Shown: positions 9,309 through 18,408 of the stretch, one piece after another | Layout of the letters: every line of letters starts with the position of its first letter | How positions within the stretch are numbered: the first letter of the stretch is position 1 | Origin: an uncultured Bacteroidia bacterium | GTDB lineage: Bacteria; Bacteroidota; Bacteroidia; Bacteroidales; Prolixibacteraceae | Reading direction: 5' to 3' | Length of the DNA stretch: 62,692 nucleotides | NCBI GenBank assembly: GCA_903850335.1 | Contig: CAINLJ010000004.1 | Span: 1-62,692, forward strand | Made by a program: the position numbers and the translations under genes | Notes under the pieces: generated by a model | Seen by the model: the letters and a program-made list of their open reading frames with translations, nothing else | Database searches by the model: none | Told to the model about the DNA's origin: nothing

Positions 9309-10121
9309 ATGGAATTACTAAGAAATCTTTTCAGGTTTGCCGGAGTCATTGATAAAAAAACCGCGTTGGGTATTAATATCCTTGGATGGGTTTTACTCGT
9401 CTTTTTCTGGTGGCTTATTCCAACGATGGGTTGGGTCAAGCCTACGATCCTTCCGTCGCCAGTCGATGTGGTTCTATGTTTTAAAACTCTCATTGTGGAG
9501 CGAAACCTGTTGTACAATACGGGATACTCAATTTTTATTAACCTTGGAGGGTATTTGCAGGCTATGGCATTTGCGCTTCCGCTGGGATTTTTGATTGGAT
9601 TGGTCCCTTTTTTCAGACACCTGGTTAGTAAGCAAATTGAGGCCATACGCTTTACGCCACTACCTGCAACAACGGGTATTTTTATGGCTCTCTTCGGTCT
9701 GGGTCTGGGCGTCAAGGTCGAATTCCTTTCATTCGGTATCTTTGTTTACCTTTTACCGGCTATAGCTCAGCGCATCAAGGATATTGAAACCGATGATCAT
9801 CTGAAGGCGCTGCAGCAAACCATGTGGACACTAAACGCAAGTCCATGGATGACTCTGAAACATTTTTATATTCCTTCGGTACTCAGTCGCTTTTCAATGG
9901 ATGTGATCAATCTGGTTGCAGTGAGCTGGACTTATATCGTTATTGCGGAGATGGTCAATGCCCAGGGTGGATTGGGCTCGATGATCTATATGGCCACCTC
10001 ACGTGGTTCGCATGTCGACCAACTATATGCCGTTTTGCTTTTGATTATTTTTATCGGATTTGTTCAGGATAAACTGCTTAAGATGCTCGATAAAAAACTC
10101 TTTAAATTCAAATATGCCTGA
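9309..10121 (+). CDS. ABC transporter permease, NitT/TauT (SsuC-like) family
   Basis: Inner-membrane permease of 270 residues with about six hydrophobic segments. The cytoplasmic EAA-type loop is recognisable (LNASPWMTLKHFYIPSVL), followed by MDVINLVAVSWTYIVIAEMV, as in SsuC/TauC/NrtB. It lies three bases after the fused binding protein and two bases before the ATPase, so the three form one importer. Substrates known for the family include nitrate, sulfonates, thiamine precursors and bicarbonate; none can be chosen here. Confidence 0.92.
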   Translation: MELLRNLFRFAGVIDKKTALGINILGWVLLVFFWWLIPTMGWVKPTILPSPVDVVLCFKTLIVERNLLYNTGYSIFINLGGYLQAMAFALPLGFLIGLVPFFRHLVSKQIEAIRFTPLPATTGIFMALFGLGLGVKVEFLSFGIFVYLLPAIAQRIKDIETDDHLKALQQTMWTLNASPWMTLKHFYIPSVLSRFSMDVINLVAVSWTYIVIAEMVNAQGGLGSMIYMATSRGSHVDQLYAVLLLIIFIGFVQDKLLKMLDKKLFKFKYA

Positions 10122-10123
10122 TA

Positions 10124-11044
10124 ATGAAACAAAATATTTTTCAAAAGAAGGATGAAAATGTGGTAATTCCACCACTTGAATCCTCCCAGGCTAAGGCTCA
10201 GAGTGCGGAAAAAACCACTCTGACTTCTGATTTTGTACCAGCAGCAGGACAATCTGGCGATGTTATAAACCTTGTCGGTATTAATCAGATTTATAATGAT
10301 CACGGTTCTTCAAACATTGTTTTTAAAGATTTTAATCTGGATGTTAAGGACATAAAAGATTGCGGCCAGTTTATTACCCTGATGGGAAAATCGGGCTGCG
10401 GCAAATCTACCTTACTGCGGTATATCTCAGGATTACAGGCACCTACCTCGGGTGATGTTTATATTTATGGAAAAAAAAGGACTGAAAAAGATCGGATTCC
10501 GATGGTTTTTCAGCAATATACTTCGTTCGAGTGGAAGACAGTACTTGATAATGTTGCACTCCCCTTGATACTCAAGGGCGTTTCAAAGAGTGAGGCTCAT
10601 GAAAAGGCCATGGATATGATAAAAATTGTCGGATTGACAGGTCACGAAAATAAGTGGGCTAAATATCCGATCCTTTCAGGCGGTCAACTTCAACGTGTGG
10701 CAATTGCACGTAATCTTGTGGTAAACCCTCAGATCTTGTTGATGGATGAGCCTTTTGGCGCATTGGATACGGTCACCCGTAAACAAATTCAGGTTTTTCT
10801 CAGGTCCATTTTCGAAGAGGCCAAAGTCGATCCAACCGTAATTTTTGTAACCCATTCCGAGAGTGAGGCAGTCTTCCTTTCAACCGACATTTTCATCCTT
10901 GATTCCGGACCGGCAAATGTAAAACACCATTTCAAAATTGATTTGCCTGCAAAACGTGATGATTCGGTAAGATATTCAACTGTTTTTACAGATTATGTAA
11001 ATAAATTGGGCTACATGATGGAAGATTTAAAAAAAGGGAAGTAA
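10124..11044 (+). CDS. ABC transporter ATP-binding protein, NitT/TauT (SsuB-like) family
   Basis: Nucleotide-binding subunit of 306 residues. Walker A is GKSGCGKST near residue 90, the signature is LSGGQLQRVAIAR, Walker B is ILLMDEPFGALD, and the switch histidine is in FVTHSESEAV. The first ~48 residues before the ABC domain are extended and polar (QAKAQSAEKTTLTSDF) and are unusual for SsuB; they could contact the coiled-coil proteins of the operon. It is the last gene of the unit and converges on the histidine-kinase gene with only 15 bp between stops. Confidence 0.93.
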   Translation: MKQNIFQKKDENVVIPPLESSQAKAQSAEKTTLTSDFVPAAGQSGDVINLVGINQIYNDHGSSNIVFKDFNLDVKDIKDCGQFITLMGKSGCGKSTLLRYISGLQAPTSGDVYIYGKKRTEKDRIPMVFQQYTSFEWKTVLDNVALPLILKGVSKSEAHEKAMDMIKIVGLTGHENKWAKYPILSGGQLQRVAIARNLVVNPQILLMDEPFGALDTVTRKQIQVFLRSIFEEAKVDPTVIFVTHSESEAVFLSTDIFILDSGPANVKHHFKIDLPAKRDDSVRYSTVFTDYVNKLGYMMEDLKKGK

Positions 11045-11059
11045 ATGTAATTAAGCAGT

Positions 11060-12316
11060 TCAGAAAACAACCTGCATCACGTGCATGTTGTCCTGATAAC
11101 TGTAACTGACCTTAAATCCATACATTGTACATATTTTTTGAACAATAGATAGACCAAGTCCAAGAGATTCGGGTGATGAGGAGGAGGTGTGAAACCTTTT
11201 AAACAACGTCTCCGGGTCAACCTGCAGTGGTGGTCCGGAATTTGCGATCTTCAGACATTTTACTGAAAGCCCGATGTTTAGTTCTCCTCCGGCAATATTA
11301 TGTCTTAATGCATTCTTGATTAGATTAACGAAGAGAATCTCGGCCAGGTAAGGGTTCATTGAAACGGTCACATCATCACCCAAGTTCCTGACAATACTGA
11401 TTTTTTTGGAATCAATCAGGTCCTCGAGACTTTCCAGTTGATGGTTTATCATGATTGCAGGGTTTACTGGCCTGGATTCCGGAAATTGTCTGTTCTCAAT
11501 TTTAGCTAACAGAATAAGCGTTCTGTTTAACCTTGATAACCTGTTAGAGGCTTCATAAGCGTCTGCAACTGTCTTGTATTGCTTCTCCTTCATGTCGCCT
11601 GATTGAAGCAATAACTCCATTTTTGAATTAATTATTGCGAGCGGGGTCTGAATCTCGTGTGAGGCATTTTCGATATATTCCTTGAGGTTCAGATAATCGC
11701 TTTTAATTCGCTCAGTCATCGTGGACAATACCCTGTTTAAATCTTCAAATTCTTTAATATCAGAATGTTGAAGTAAAAATTCCTCATGGGTATTCACATC
11801 ATAGTTATTGATCTTTGTTATCGTGTCATAGAATACTTTCCAGTCCTGTCGTGATGAATGGCGGTTCGCGATGATCAGTGTTATTATGATCAGAATAACA
11901 AGAATATTCATCATAATGATTATTCGGATGATCAGCCTGTCTGTCTCTTCCAAAGGTTTGAATATCTGAATGTAATAACCCTGATCATGTATTGTCTTTA
12001 CAAATCCCAGTTGCCTGTAAATTGCGTATTTATTCGTTTCCGGATTGTAAAGTAGCGTATCAGAAAAAGTTTCGGCACGATGGGGTTGCTGTATTGGTGT
12101 GATAATTATTGTGTCGTTAAGATTAACAGTCGGGTTTATTGATGAATGAGCAGCATCAAACTCCTTGTTTATGCTAATCTCTCTTTTTTTAAGCTCCAGG
12201 TTAATGTTTTGATCAACCTGTTCACGAAGAACATAATAAAATATGACTATCCCTACAAGAAATATAAACAGGGAGATTGCAAATAGATTCAGTGTTATTT
12301 TATTTAATAGTCTCAA
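11060..12316 (-). CDS. Sensor histidine kinase
   Basis: Inner-membrane two-component sensor of 418 residues. Transmembrane segments lie near residues 10-32 and 130-155 and enclose a ~100-residue periplasmic sensor region. The phosphoacceptor H-box is SHEIQTPLAII, the N-box is LFVNLIKNALRHN, and the G-box is SLGLGLSIVQKI. The start is TTG at 12316 overlapping the regulator stop by four bases (TTGA), so translation is coupled. The fourth-from-promoter placement after hemH and hemF suggests a link to haem, iron or redox state; that is inference. Confidence 0.94.
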   Translation of the reverse strand: MRLLNKITLNLFAISLFIFLVGIVIFYYVLREQVDQNINLELKKREISINKEFDAAHSSINPTVNLNDTIIITPIQQPHRAETFSDTLLYNPETNKYAIYRQLGFVKTIHDQGYYIQIFKPLEETDRLIIRIIIMMNILVILIIITLIIANRHSSRQDWKVFYDTITKINNYDVNTHEEFLLQHSDIKEFEDLNRVLSTMTERIKSDYLNLKEYIENASHEIQTPLAIINSKMELLLQSGDMKEKQYKTVADAYEASNRLSRLNRTLILLAKIENRQFPESRPVNPAIMINHQLESLEDLIDSKKISIVRNLGDDVTVSMNPYLAEILFVNLIKNALRHNIAGGELNIGLSVKCLKIANSGPPLQVDPETLFKRFHTSSSSPESLGLGLSIVQKICTMYGFKVSYSYQDNMHVMQVVF

Positions 12317-12990
12317 CTTAGCTCAAATTTGTAACCTAGTCCATAAATTGTTTTAATATAGTCTTCGCATCCTTTTTTAAGAAGTTTTCTACGAAGATTT
12401 TTGATGTGAGTGTAGATAAAATCATACGAATCAGCTAGATCCATATAGTCTCCCCATAAATATTCAGCAAGTCCTGATTTTGTAATAACTTTATTTTTGT
12501 TCGAGATAAAGAAAAGCAGCAATTCATATTCCTTTTTAGTCAGGATTATCTCCACATCGTGAACATACGCCCTGTGCTCATCAGGAATCAACTTGATTTC
12601 ATTGAAAAGAATCTGATTGCTGCCGCCGTAACTGATCCGTCTGTTAATTGATTTTAAATGAGCATTGAGTTCGGCCAGGTGGAAGGGTTTTGTTAAATAA
12701 TGGTCGGCGCCGATTTCCAGACCTTCGATACGGTTTTCGAGTGAGTTAAGTGCAGAGATGATTATGATTCCAAGTGTGATCGATTGTTTCTTGATAAGCC
12801 TGATCAAATCAAGACCATTTCCGTCAGGCAGGTTAATATCTACAACAATGATGTCGTATTGGTACATGCCTATTTTTTCGGTAGCGTCCAGATAATTATA
12901 GACCGCTTCGCACAGATGCCCCTCTTCTGCAAGGTATTCCACCATAGAATCGGATAGAGGTTTTTCGTCTTCAACAATCAGAATCTTCAT
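12313..12990 (-). CDS. OmpR-family response regulator
   Basis: DNA-binding regulator of 225 residues. The receiver domain (about 1-120) has the acidic pair in KILIVEDEKPL, the phospho-aspartate in IIVVDINLPDGNG and the lysine in YLTKPFHLAEL. The winged-helix domain follows (TKKEYELLLFFIS; YTHIKNLRRKLLK; IKTIYGLGYKFE). It is the partner of the overlapping kinase. It starts 19 bp after hemF and probably shares its transcript. Confidence 0.95.
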   Translation of the reverse strand: MKILIVEDEKPLSDSMVEYLAEEGHLCEAVYNYLDATEKIGMYQYDIIVVDINLPDGNGLDLIRLIKKQSITLGIIIISALNSLENRIEGLEIGADHYLTKPFHLAELNAHLKSINRRISYGGSNQILFNEIKLIPDEHRAYVHDVEIILTKKEYELLLFFISNKNKVITKSGLAEYLWGDYMDLADSYDFIYTHIKNLRRKLLKKGCEDYIKTIYGLGYKFELS

Positions 12991-13009
12991 GTTCTATTCT
13001 TGTGTCATT

Positions 13010-13924
13010 TTATATCCAGTCTACTGGGTTCAAACAAACCTGCAGTAATTTGTCTTCTTCACTTCCCGGCTCAGGTTGATGGTTATATTCAAATCTCACT
13101 GTAGCTGGGAGACTCATGAGGATGCTTTCGGTCCGGCCATTTGTTCTTAGTCCAAAAAGGGTTCCCCGGTCGTGAAGCAAATTAAATTCGACGTATCTGC
13201 CTCTTCTTATTTCCTGCCAGAATTTATTTTTTTCATTATATGGCATCTGTTTTCTTCTTTCAACGATTGGAATATACGAATCAATGAAAGCATAACCACA
13301 TGATCTTGAAAAATTTACCCAGAATTCAGGGGAATGAGACCCATCTGGTTTCTGGTGATCGTAAAAAATGCCACCTATTCCCCTGCGTTCATGGTTGCGG
13401 TGTAGGTTTATAAAATAATTATCGCACTCTTTTTTGAAAACGGGATAGAATGATTTATCGAATGTATCACATACCGTTCTGTAAGTTTGATGAAAAAACC
13501 GGGCATCTTCATCAAACAAATAATAAGGAGTCAGGTCTGTACCTCCACCGAACCACCTTTCAATAACCTCATCCTTCTCATCGTACAATTCAAACATCCG
13601 GTAATTGCAATGGACAGTGGGTACAAATGGGTTTACCGGATGAATTACAAGGCTTAACCCACAGGCAAACCACTTTTCTCCATGAATACCCAGTTCTTTC
13701 CGCATGGGTTCCGCGACTTTCCCGTAGACTACAGATGTATTCACCCCGCCTTTCTCAAAAACGTTTCCATTTGTGATGACCCTGGTTTTTCCTCCTCCCC
13801 CGCCTGAGCGTTCCCATATGTCCTCGACGAAGGTGGCATTGCCATCACACAGTTCTAATTTGCCGCATATTTTGTCCTGCAAATCTTGAATGACTCCTAT
13901 CCATTTATCTTTAATACTCTCCAC
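13010..13924 (-). CDS. hemF: Oxygen-dependent coproporphyrinogen-III oxidase (HemF)
   Basis: Converts coproporphyrinogen III to protoporphyrinogen IX using oxygen. The protein has 304 residues. Diagnostic stretches include GGGTDLTPYYLF, RRGIGGIFYDH and GRYVEFNLLHDRGTLFGL. The start is GTG at 13924, 22 bp after hemH. Use of the aerobic HemF indicates that the haem route can run under oxic conditions. No hemE, hemN or hemG/hemY is in the window. Confidence 0.96.
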   Translation of the reverse strand: MESIKDKWIGVIQDLQDKICGKLELCDGNATFVEDIWERSGGGGGKTRVITNGNVFEKGGVNTSVVYGKVAEPMRKELGIHGEKWFACGLSLVIHPVNPFVPTVHCNYRMFELYDEKDEVIERWFGGGTDLTPYYLFDEDARFFHQTYRTVCDTFDKSFYPVFKKECDNYFINLHRNHERRGIGGIFYDHQKPDGSHSPEFWVNFSRSCGYAFIDSYIPIVERRKQMPYNEKNKFWQEIRRGRYVEFNLLHDRGTLFGLRTNGRTESILMSLPATVRFEYNHQPEPGSEEDKLLQVCLNPVDWI

Positions 13925-13946
13925 AAATATTTCCTGGTTTACTATC

Positions 13947-14960
13947 TTATGAATTTATTTCCCGTATCATTTGCTCCAATCCGTCGATCCATCCCTTGTT
14001 CCCATTCAGACTCTCAACCATTTGAAGTCTCTCTCCTCCATGTTCCCTGAAAAGATGACCATATTCGAATTCAATCTCAACGGTAGTTTCAAGACAATCA
14101 GCCACAAAGGAGGGAGCAAAGATCAGGATTTTTTTAGTTCCTGATTTTGCTTTTTCAATAAGTGTTTTATCTGTGAACGGAGACATCCAGTTTTTGCTTA
14201 AACGTGATTGAAATGTCACTGAATAGTCATTTACTGAAAGGCCAATTTCAGTTGCAATGAGTCTGGCAGTTTCATAACATGCTGCCTTATAGCATAATTT
14301 CCCCTCAGGTATTGTTTGCTCTTTGCAGGCACACACCTGACAATCCCTGCCAGGGTGTAGTTTGTTGATTTGTCTTAACGGCAGTCCATGGAACGAAAAC
14401 AGTACATGATCGAATGAAGATACTTCATATTTTGCTGCCTGTGCAGCAAATGCTTTGATAAAGGCCGGGTTGTCATGAAATGAACTGATCATCCTGATAT
14501 CAGGAAATGTTTGCCAATGGCTTATTTCTTTGTTTACAAGCTCAAATACCGACCCTGTTGTTGCTGAGGCATACTGTGGAAATAAAGGGAATACGATAAT
14601 TTTTTTAAAGGTTTGTTTTTCAACTTGCCTTAAAACCTTCTTTAGGTCAGGATTTCCATATCGCATTGCATTGAAGATTTTATAGGAGTCGCCTAAACGT
14701 TTTTGGATAGAAATGGTTACTTCCTCTGAATAGTAAAGCAAGGGTGAGCCTTTGTCACTCCATAAACGTTCGTATAATTTGGTTGATTTTGGGGCTCTGA
14801 ATGGGACAATGATCAGATTCACAAGAATCTTCTGAAGAACCCAGGGAAGGTCTATAACACGCCTGTCGTTCAGGAACTGGAATAAATATTTTCGGACATC
14901 GGATACTTTTGGTGAATCCGGTGTTCCAAGATTTACAAGAATGACAGCTGTCTGGTCCAT
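13947..14960 (-). CDS. hemH: Ferrochelatase (HemH)
   Basis: Inserts ferrous iron into protoporphyrin IX. The protein has 337 residues. It begins TAVILVNLGTPDSPKVSDVR, has the catalytic histidine in FSFHGLPLRQI and the conserved late block ILIFAPSFVADCLETTVEIE. A cysteine-rich stretch CQVCACKEQT sits after the catalytic region. Whether it binds a cluster is unknown. It lies 14 bp after the MDR oxidoreductase and upstream of hemF. Confidence 0.96.
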   Translation of the reverse strand: MDQTAVILVNLGTPDSPKVSDVRKYLFQFLNDRRVIDLPWVLQKILVNLIIVPFRAPKSTKLYERLWSDKGSPLLYYSEEVTISIQKRLGDSYKIFNAMRYGNPDLKKVLRQVEKQTFKKIIVFPLFPQYASATTGSVFELVNKEISHWQTFPDIRMISSFHDNPAFIKAFAAQAAKYEVSSFDHVLFSFHGLPLRQINKLHPGRDCQVCACKEQTIPEGKLCYKAACYETARLIATEIGLSVNDYSVTFQSRLSKNWMSPFTDKTLIEKAKSGTKKILIFAPSFVADCLETTVEIEFEYGHLFREHGGERLQMVESLNGNKGWIDGLEQMIREINS

Positions 14961-14974
14961 TTTCTATTTATCAG

Positions 14975-15970
14975 TTACAATTCAACAATTAGTTTACCAA
15001 GATTTTTCCCTTCAAACAAGGCAAGAAATGCCTCAGGAAGTTTTTCAAAACCAAAGTAAGTTGTATTAGTATATTTTAGTTCTCCATTTTTAACCAAAAG
15101 CGAAAGTGCCTGCACTCCTTCTGTAAATTTTGACGTATAATTATTAATTAAAAATCCCTGCATAAGAGCGCTTCGTTTAAGTAACAACCCCTGTATTCTT
15201 GGACCTGCCGGTGGGCTTGTGACATTGTAAAGCGAGATTTGTCCGCAGATGATAATTCTCGCGAACTTATTAATTTTATTTATTACCACATCAGAAATCT
15301 CACCACCAACATTATCAAAATAAACATCAACTCCTGAAGGACACGCAGCTTCGACAGCCGTTGAAAGATCACGGCAGGTTTTGTAGTTTATTGCAACATC
15401 AAGGTTTATTTCATTAAGCAGATAATTAACCTTGTCATCGCCGCCTGTAATGCCAACAACACGGCATCCGGCGATTTTTGCCAATTGCCCTGCTACTATT
15501 CCTACGGCTCCGGCTGCGCCTGAGATCACTATTGTTTCTCCCTTCTTAAGATTTCCAATCCCGAGCAGAGAAAAATAGGCTGTAAGTCCGGGCATTCCCA
15601 GTACCCCAAGGTAGTAACTTAAAGGTGCAATGGATTCATTCACAATGTTTAATCCGGCAGAATCCAGAATAATTTCCTCTTGCCAAGGCATATAACCAGA
15701 AACATATTCTCCAACTTTAAAACCTTCAGCCAGGCTTTCTGTAACACGTGCAATTCCTCCTCCTACAATAGGCTCTCCTACCTGAAAAGGTGCAATATAG
15801 GACGGTCCATCGTTCATCCGGCCTCGCAGATAAGGGTCCACAGAAAAAGTGTGTGGTGTAAGTCTGACCTGCCCATTGGATAGTTCAGGTAATGTTATTT
15901 CCCTGATTTCGAAATTTTCAGGAACAGTCAAGCCCACAGGTCTTGATTTTAATATGATTTGTCTTTTCAT
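14975..15970 (-). CDS. NADP-dependent MDR-family oxidoreductase (leukotriene B4 dehydrogenase-like)
   Basis: Medium-chain reductase without the structural zinc lobe, 331 residues from the ATG at 15970. An in-frame start farther upstream exists, but family members begin at KRQIILKSRPVGLTVPENF. The nucleotide-binding motif is ISGAAGAVGIVAGQLAKIAG, followed by YFDNVGGEISD. Relatives (YncB/CurA, prostaglandin reductase) reduce the double bond of alpha,beta-unsaturated ketones or aldehydes. It is the first gene of the hemH-hemF-regulator-kinase unit; a role in haem synthesis is not evident. Confidence 0.9.
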   Translation of the reverse strand: MKRQIILKSRPVGLTVPENFEIREITLPELSNGQVRLTPHTFSVDPYLRGRMNDGPSYIAPFQVGEPIVGGGIARVTESLAEGFKVGEYVSGYMPWQEEIILDSAGLNIVNESIAPLSYYLGVLGMPGLTAYFSLLGIGNLKKGETIVISGAAGAVGIVAGQLAKIAGCRVVGITGGDDKVNYLLNEINLDVAINYKTCRDLSTAVEAACPSGVDVYFDNVGGEISDVVINKINKFARIIICGQISLYNVTSPPAGPRIQGLLLKRSALMQGFLINNYTSKFTEGVQALSLLVKNGELKYTNTTYFGFEKLPEAFLALFEGKNLGKLIVEL

Positions 15971-16068
15971 TTTCAAAATTCTTTCCATCACACAAATAAA
16001 CACAATTATTGAAATATTGTTGTCGCTCTAATTTCAGAGATTTGAATCCGGGTTCTTCTTAAAATTCG

Positions 16069-16100
16069 AAAAGGACAGAGCCGGGCGGCTCCATCCTTTT
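16069..16100. other. Strong isolated hairpin in the 16.0-16.3 kb intergenic region
   Basis: AAAAGGA and TCCTTTT enclose GAGCC-GGGC-GGCTC, giving a 7+5-bp stem with a CA/CA internal mismatch. A purine-poor tail follows with repeated AAACT/AACTA units up to ~16130. It could terminate a transcript in either direction or be part of a leader or small RNA. Apart from this I see nothing else in the gap between 15971 and 16301. Confidence 0.5.
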
Positions 16101-16301
16101 ACTAAAACCAAACTAACTAACTAAACCTAAACCTATGAATTAAATGCATTACAAAAATAAAGGATGCAAAACCAATCACCAAATTAATTAAGTTAATGAA
16201 ATTTAAAAGAAATAAAAAGTTGTGTTTGGATTTCAAACTATTTGTGGACTAAATTTTGTTATTGAAATTCTGTGGAGTAGATTTGAGGGGTAAATTTTAA
16301 A

Positions 16302-17033
16302 ATGTTCCCACCGATAATATCGTCTATGCAAATTGGATTTTATATAAAACGGATTTTCTTTTTCCCATTACTCATCACTTTGATAATTTTCTCAACAGGA
16401 TGCTCCAGGAAGGCCAATCAATTGCCTAATCCTGTTGCCGGTGGTCCGGTTACTGATATTGATGGCAATGTTTATAAGACCGTTGTCATCGGAAACCAGG
16501 TTTGGATGGCTGAAAATCTAAGAGTTACCAGGTATAATAATGGAGATCAAATTCCCGGTGTCTCTGATTCATCATGGGTATCGCTGACAACCGGAGCATA
16601 TTGCTACTATAATAACGATTCAGCGAGGAACAGGAAATCCTATGGTGCCTTGTATAACTGGTATGCTCTTCCCGACAGCAGAGGACTTGCGCCGGCGGGG
16701 TGGCATATCCCATCCGATGAGGATTGGACTATACTCACAAAATTTCTTGGCGGTGATAGTATTGCCGCGATCAAACTCAAAGAAACGGGTAAGACTCATT
16801 GGCTAAGTCCCAATGCAACTTCAACCAACCAAACCGGATTTACTGCATTGCCCGGAGGGAGTATTTATGGATCGAAAGGTTTCACCTATCTGGGTAACTA
16901 TGGGTACTGGTGGTCCTCAACGGAACAATCGTCTGCAACAGGATGGTTCAGAGGGATGTATTTTTCGAGCTCAGTTTTCAGAAATTATTCGGCCAAGAGC
17001 AATGGATATTCCGTCCGCTGTATAAAGAATTAG
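16302..17033 (+). CDS. Lipoprotein with a FISUMP (Fib_succ_major) domain
   Basis: Surface or periplasmic lipoprotein of 243 residues. A hydrophobic leader ends in the lipobox FSTGC (cysteine near residue 34). An alternative ATG at 16326 would give a shorter signal. The rest is a FISUMP repeat domain: DIDGNVYKTVVIGNQVWMAE, GALYNWYAL, GWHIPSDEDWTIL, GYWWSSTE, NGYSVRCIKN. This domain is abundant in Bacteroidota and Fibrobacterota surface proteins; its function is not established. It is a single-gene unit ending at a bidirectional terminator. Confidence 0.9.
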   Translation: MFPPIISSMQIGFYIKRIFFFPLLITLIIFSTGCSRKANQLPNPVAGGPVTDIDGNVYKTVVIGNQVWMAENLRVTRYNNGDQIPGVSDSSWVSLTTGAYCYYNNDSARNRKSYGALYNWYALPDSRGLAPAGWHIPSDEDWTILTKFLGGDSIAAIKLKETGKTHWLSPNATSTNQTGFTALPGGSIYGSKGFTYLGNYGYWWSSTEQSSATGWFRGMYFSSSVFRNYSAKSNGYSVRCIKN

Positions 17034-17074
17034 TTTGGCTGCATTTTGCCGACTTTCTAATAAGTAGCATAAAT

Positions 17075-17114
17075 AAAAAGGAGGACTGCATGATTTATGG
17101 CAGCCCTCCTTTTT
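17075..17114. terminator. Bidirectional intrinsic terminator
   Basis: AAAAAGGAGGACTGC (17075-17089) pairs with GCAGCCCTCCTTTTT (17100-17114), with one internal mismatch. It forms a GC stem with an A-run on one side and a T-run on the other. It sits between the convergent FISUMP and papain-like genes. Confidence 0.85.
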
Positions 17115-17139
17115 CATTAGGTGATGTATTACTTGTTGA

Positions 17140-18123
17140 TTATAAGTTTGCGTAATAAACACTGCCGGCTGAAACAATTTTTGTACTCTGGAACACAGTA
17201 TAAGGCATATAAAAGAATCCATTCAAGCCCCATGCACTGCCCCAGGAATTCTGGCACTTGAATGCACCGACACCCGGAGCAATAAAATTGTCATCATAGC
17301 CAATAATTGGAACTGCATGACCACCTAGCAGGGTAGCACCTGTCTTTAATGCCCCGGTAGCTGTTAACGGGTTGTAGGTGTAACTTGTCTTGTTTAGACC
17401 CTCAAATATTGTATATGCGGAAACATCATAAACGTTAAACCCTAGCATGACCGGTGTGTTATTTGCAACCAAGAGCCTTACAGCATTAACATCACCCTGA
17501 TTTATAACAGCATAGCTGGAGGGTAATTGTCCAATCTTGTAGGATGCTGCCTGTGTCATTGCAGCAGATGATGGAGCAGTCTTGTAGGCTGTTGACCGGT
17601 TGCTGCTTGGATAAGCGTAGGAAGTCTCAAGACAATCACCATACTTTTGTAATGCCTGAGGTATGTTAACCATATAAGCACCATTGTCGGCTGTAATTTT
17701 CTGTTTGAGAATCAGAACCCGCTCGCAATAGTAAATGAATGCCGGACTCAATACACTTGGCCAGGTATTATTATTTTTATAATAATATAGGATTTCATTC
17801 GTTTCTGCACCACAAAAAGCCGTGCAGGAGCCTATTTGTCCTTGATCCCTGATGGCAGGAGTAGAGAGAGTCCAAACTGCTGGAGGTACTGTTACTGCCT
17901 TTAAACCTAACTGATTCTGAAAGGATTCCTTCGAAAAAAGAGGAATATTTAGATATTGCTCTGGCGTCATTGGTAAGAGTCCATAGACATGTTTGCCGCT
18001 GGATGATAAACCGTTGGATGGAAGATTTGTTCCATTGTTCAGGTCTGTTGATTTAGAACATCCTGCAAACAATAGTGCTATTAAGGTTATAGCAGATAAA
18101 AAACCGGTGAAGGAAGTTTTCAT
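17140..18123 (-). CDS. Papain-like (C1) cysteine protease, exported lipoprotein
   Basis: Exported C1-family peptidase of 327 residues. The leader ends in the lipobox LLFAGC. The active-site cysteine is in RDQGQIGSCTAFCG, the histidine in LLGGHAVPIIGYDD, and the asparagine in FKCQNSWGSAWGLNG. The oxyanion glutamine is in DQGQ. Compared with classical papain the tryptophan after the cysteine is replaced by threonine, common in bacterial C1 members. It stands alone and has a promoter-like box upstream. Confidence 0.92.
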   Translation of the reverse strand: MKTSFTGFLSAITLIALLFAGCSKSTDLNNGTNLPSNGLSSSGKHVYGLLPMTPEQYLNIPLFSKESFQNQLGLKAVTVPPAVWTLSTPAIRDQGQIGSCTAFCGAETNEILYYYKNNNTWPSVLSPAFIYYCERVLILKQKITADNGAYMVNIPQALQKYGDCLETSYAYPSSNRSTAYKTAPSSAAMTQAASYKIGQLPSSYAVINQGDVNAVRLLVANNTPVMLGFNVYDVSAYTIFEGLNKTSYTYNPLTATGALKTGATLLGGHAVPIIGYDDNFIAPGVGAFKCQNSWGSAWGLNGFFYMPYTVFQSTKIVSAGSVYYANL

Positions 18124-18186
18124 AATAAGTTTGTTTTTAGATGAGAAAAATGAGAAAACTTTTGGATTAGAAACTTTTAATTAGTA

Positions 18187-18194
18187 CAAATATA
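18187..18194 (-). promoter_or_regulatory. Promoter -7 box (TATATTTG) of the papain-like gene
   Basis: CAAATATA on the plus strand reads TATATTTG on the minus strand, an exact fit to TAnnTTTG. It lies 64 bp upstream of the protease ATG. No -33 element is evident. Confidence 0.45.
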
Positions 18195-18408
18195 ATTATT
18201 ATCTCTATTTCTGATTTATATCAGTAATAATTTTGTTAATTTTTTTCATATAAGTAAAATAATTATTGACATTATCTGTTTAGACGTGTTTAATAACATT
18301 TTTGAATAAAAAATATCCTATGTGACATGTTCTGACATACCTAGGCACTATTTTAGCAATAAAAAGGTAACTTAGCGGTTGACTATGTTCACATTAAAAT
18401 AAATCAGT

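Noticed and set aside
9179-9715. Minus-strand frame of 178 codons across the SBP/permease junction
   Set aside because: It covers the complement of two well-supported genes and shows no domain.
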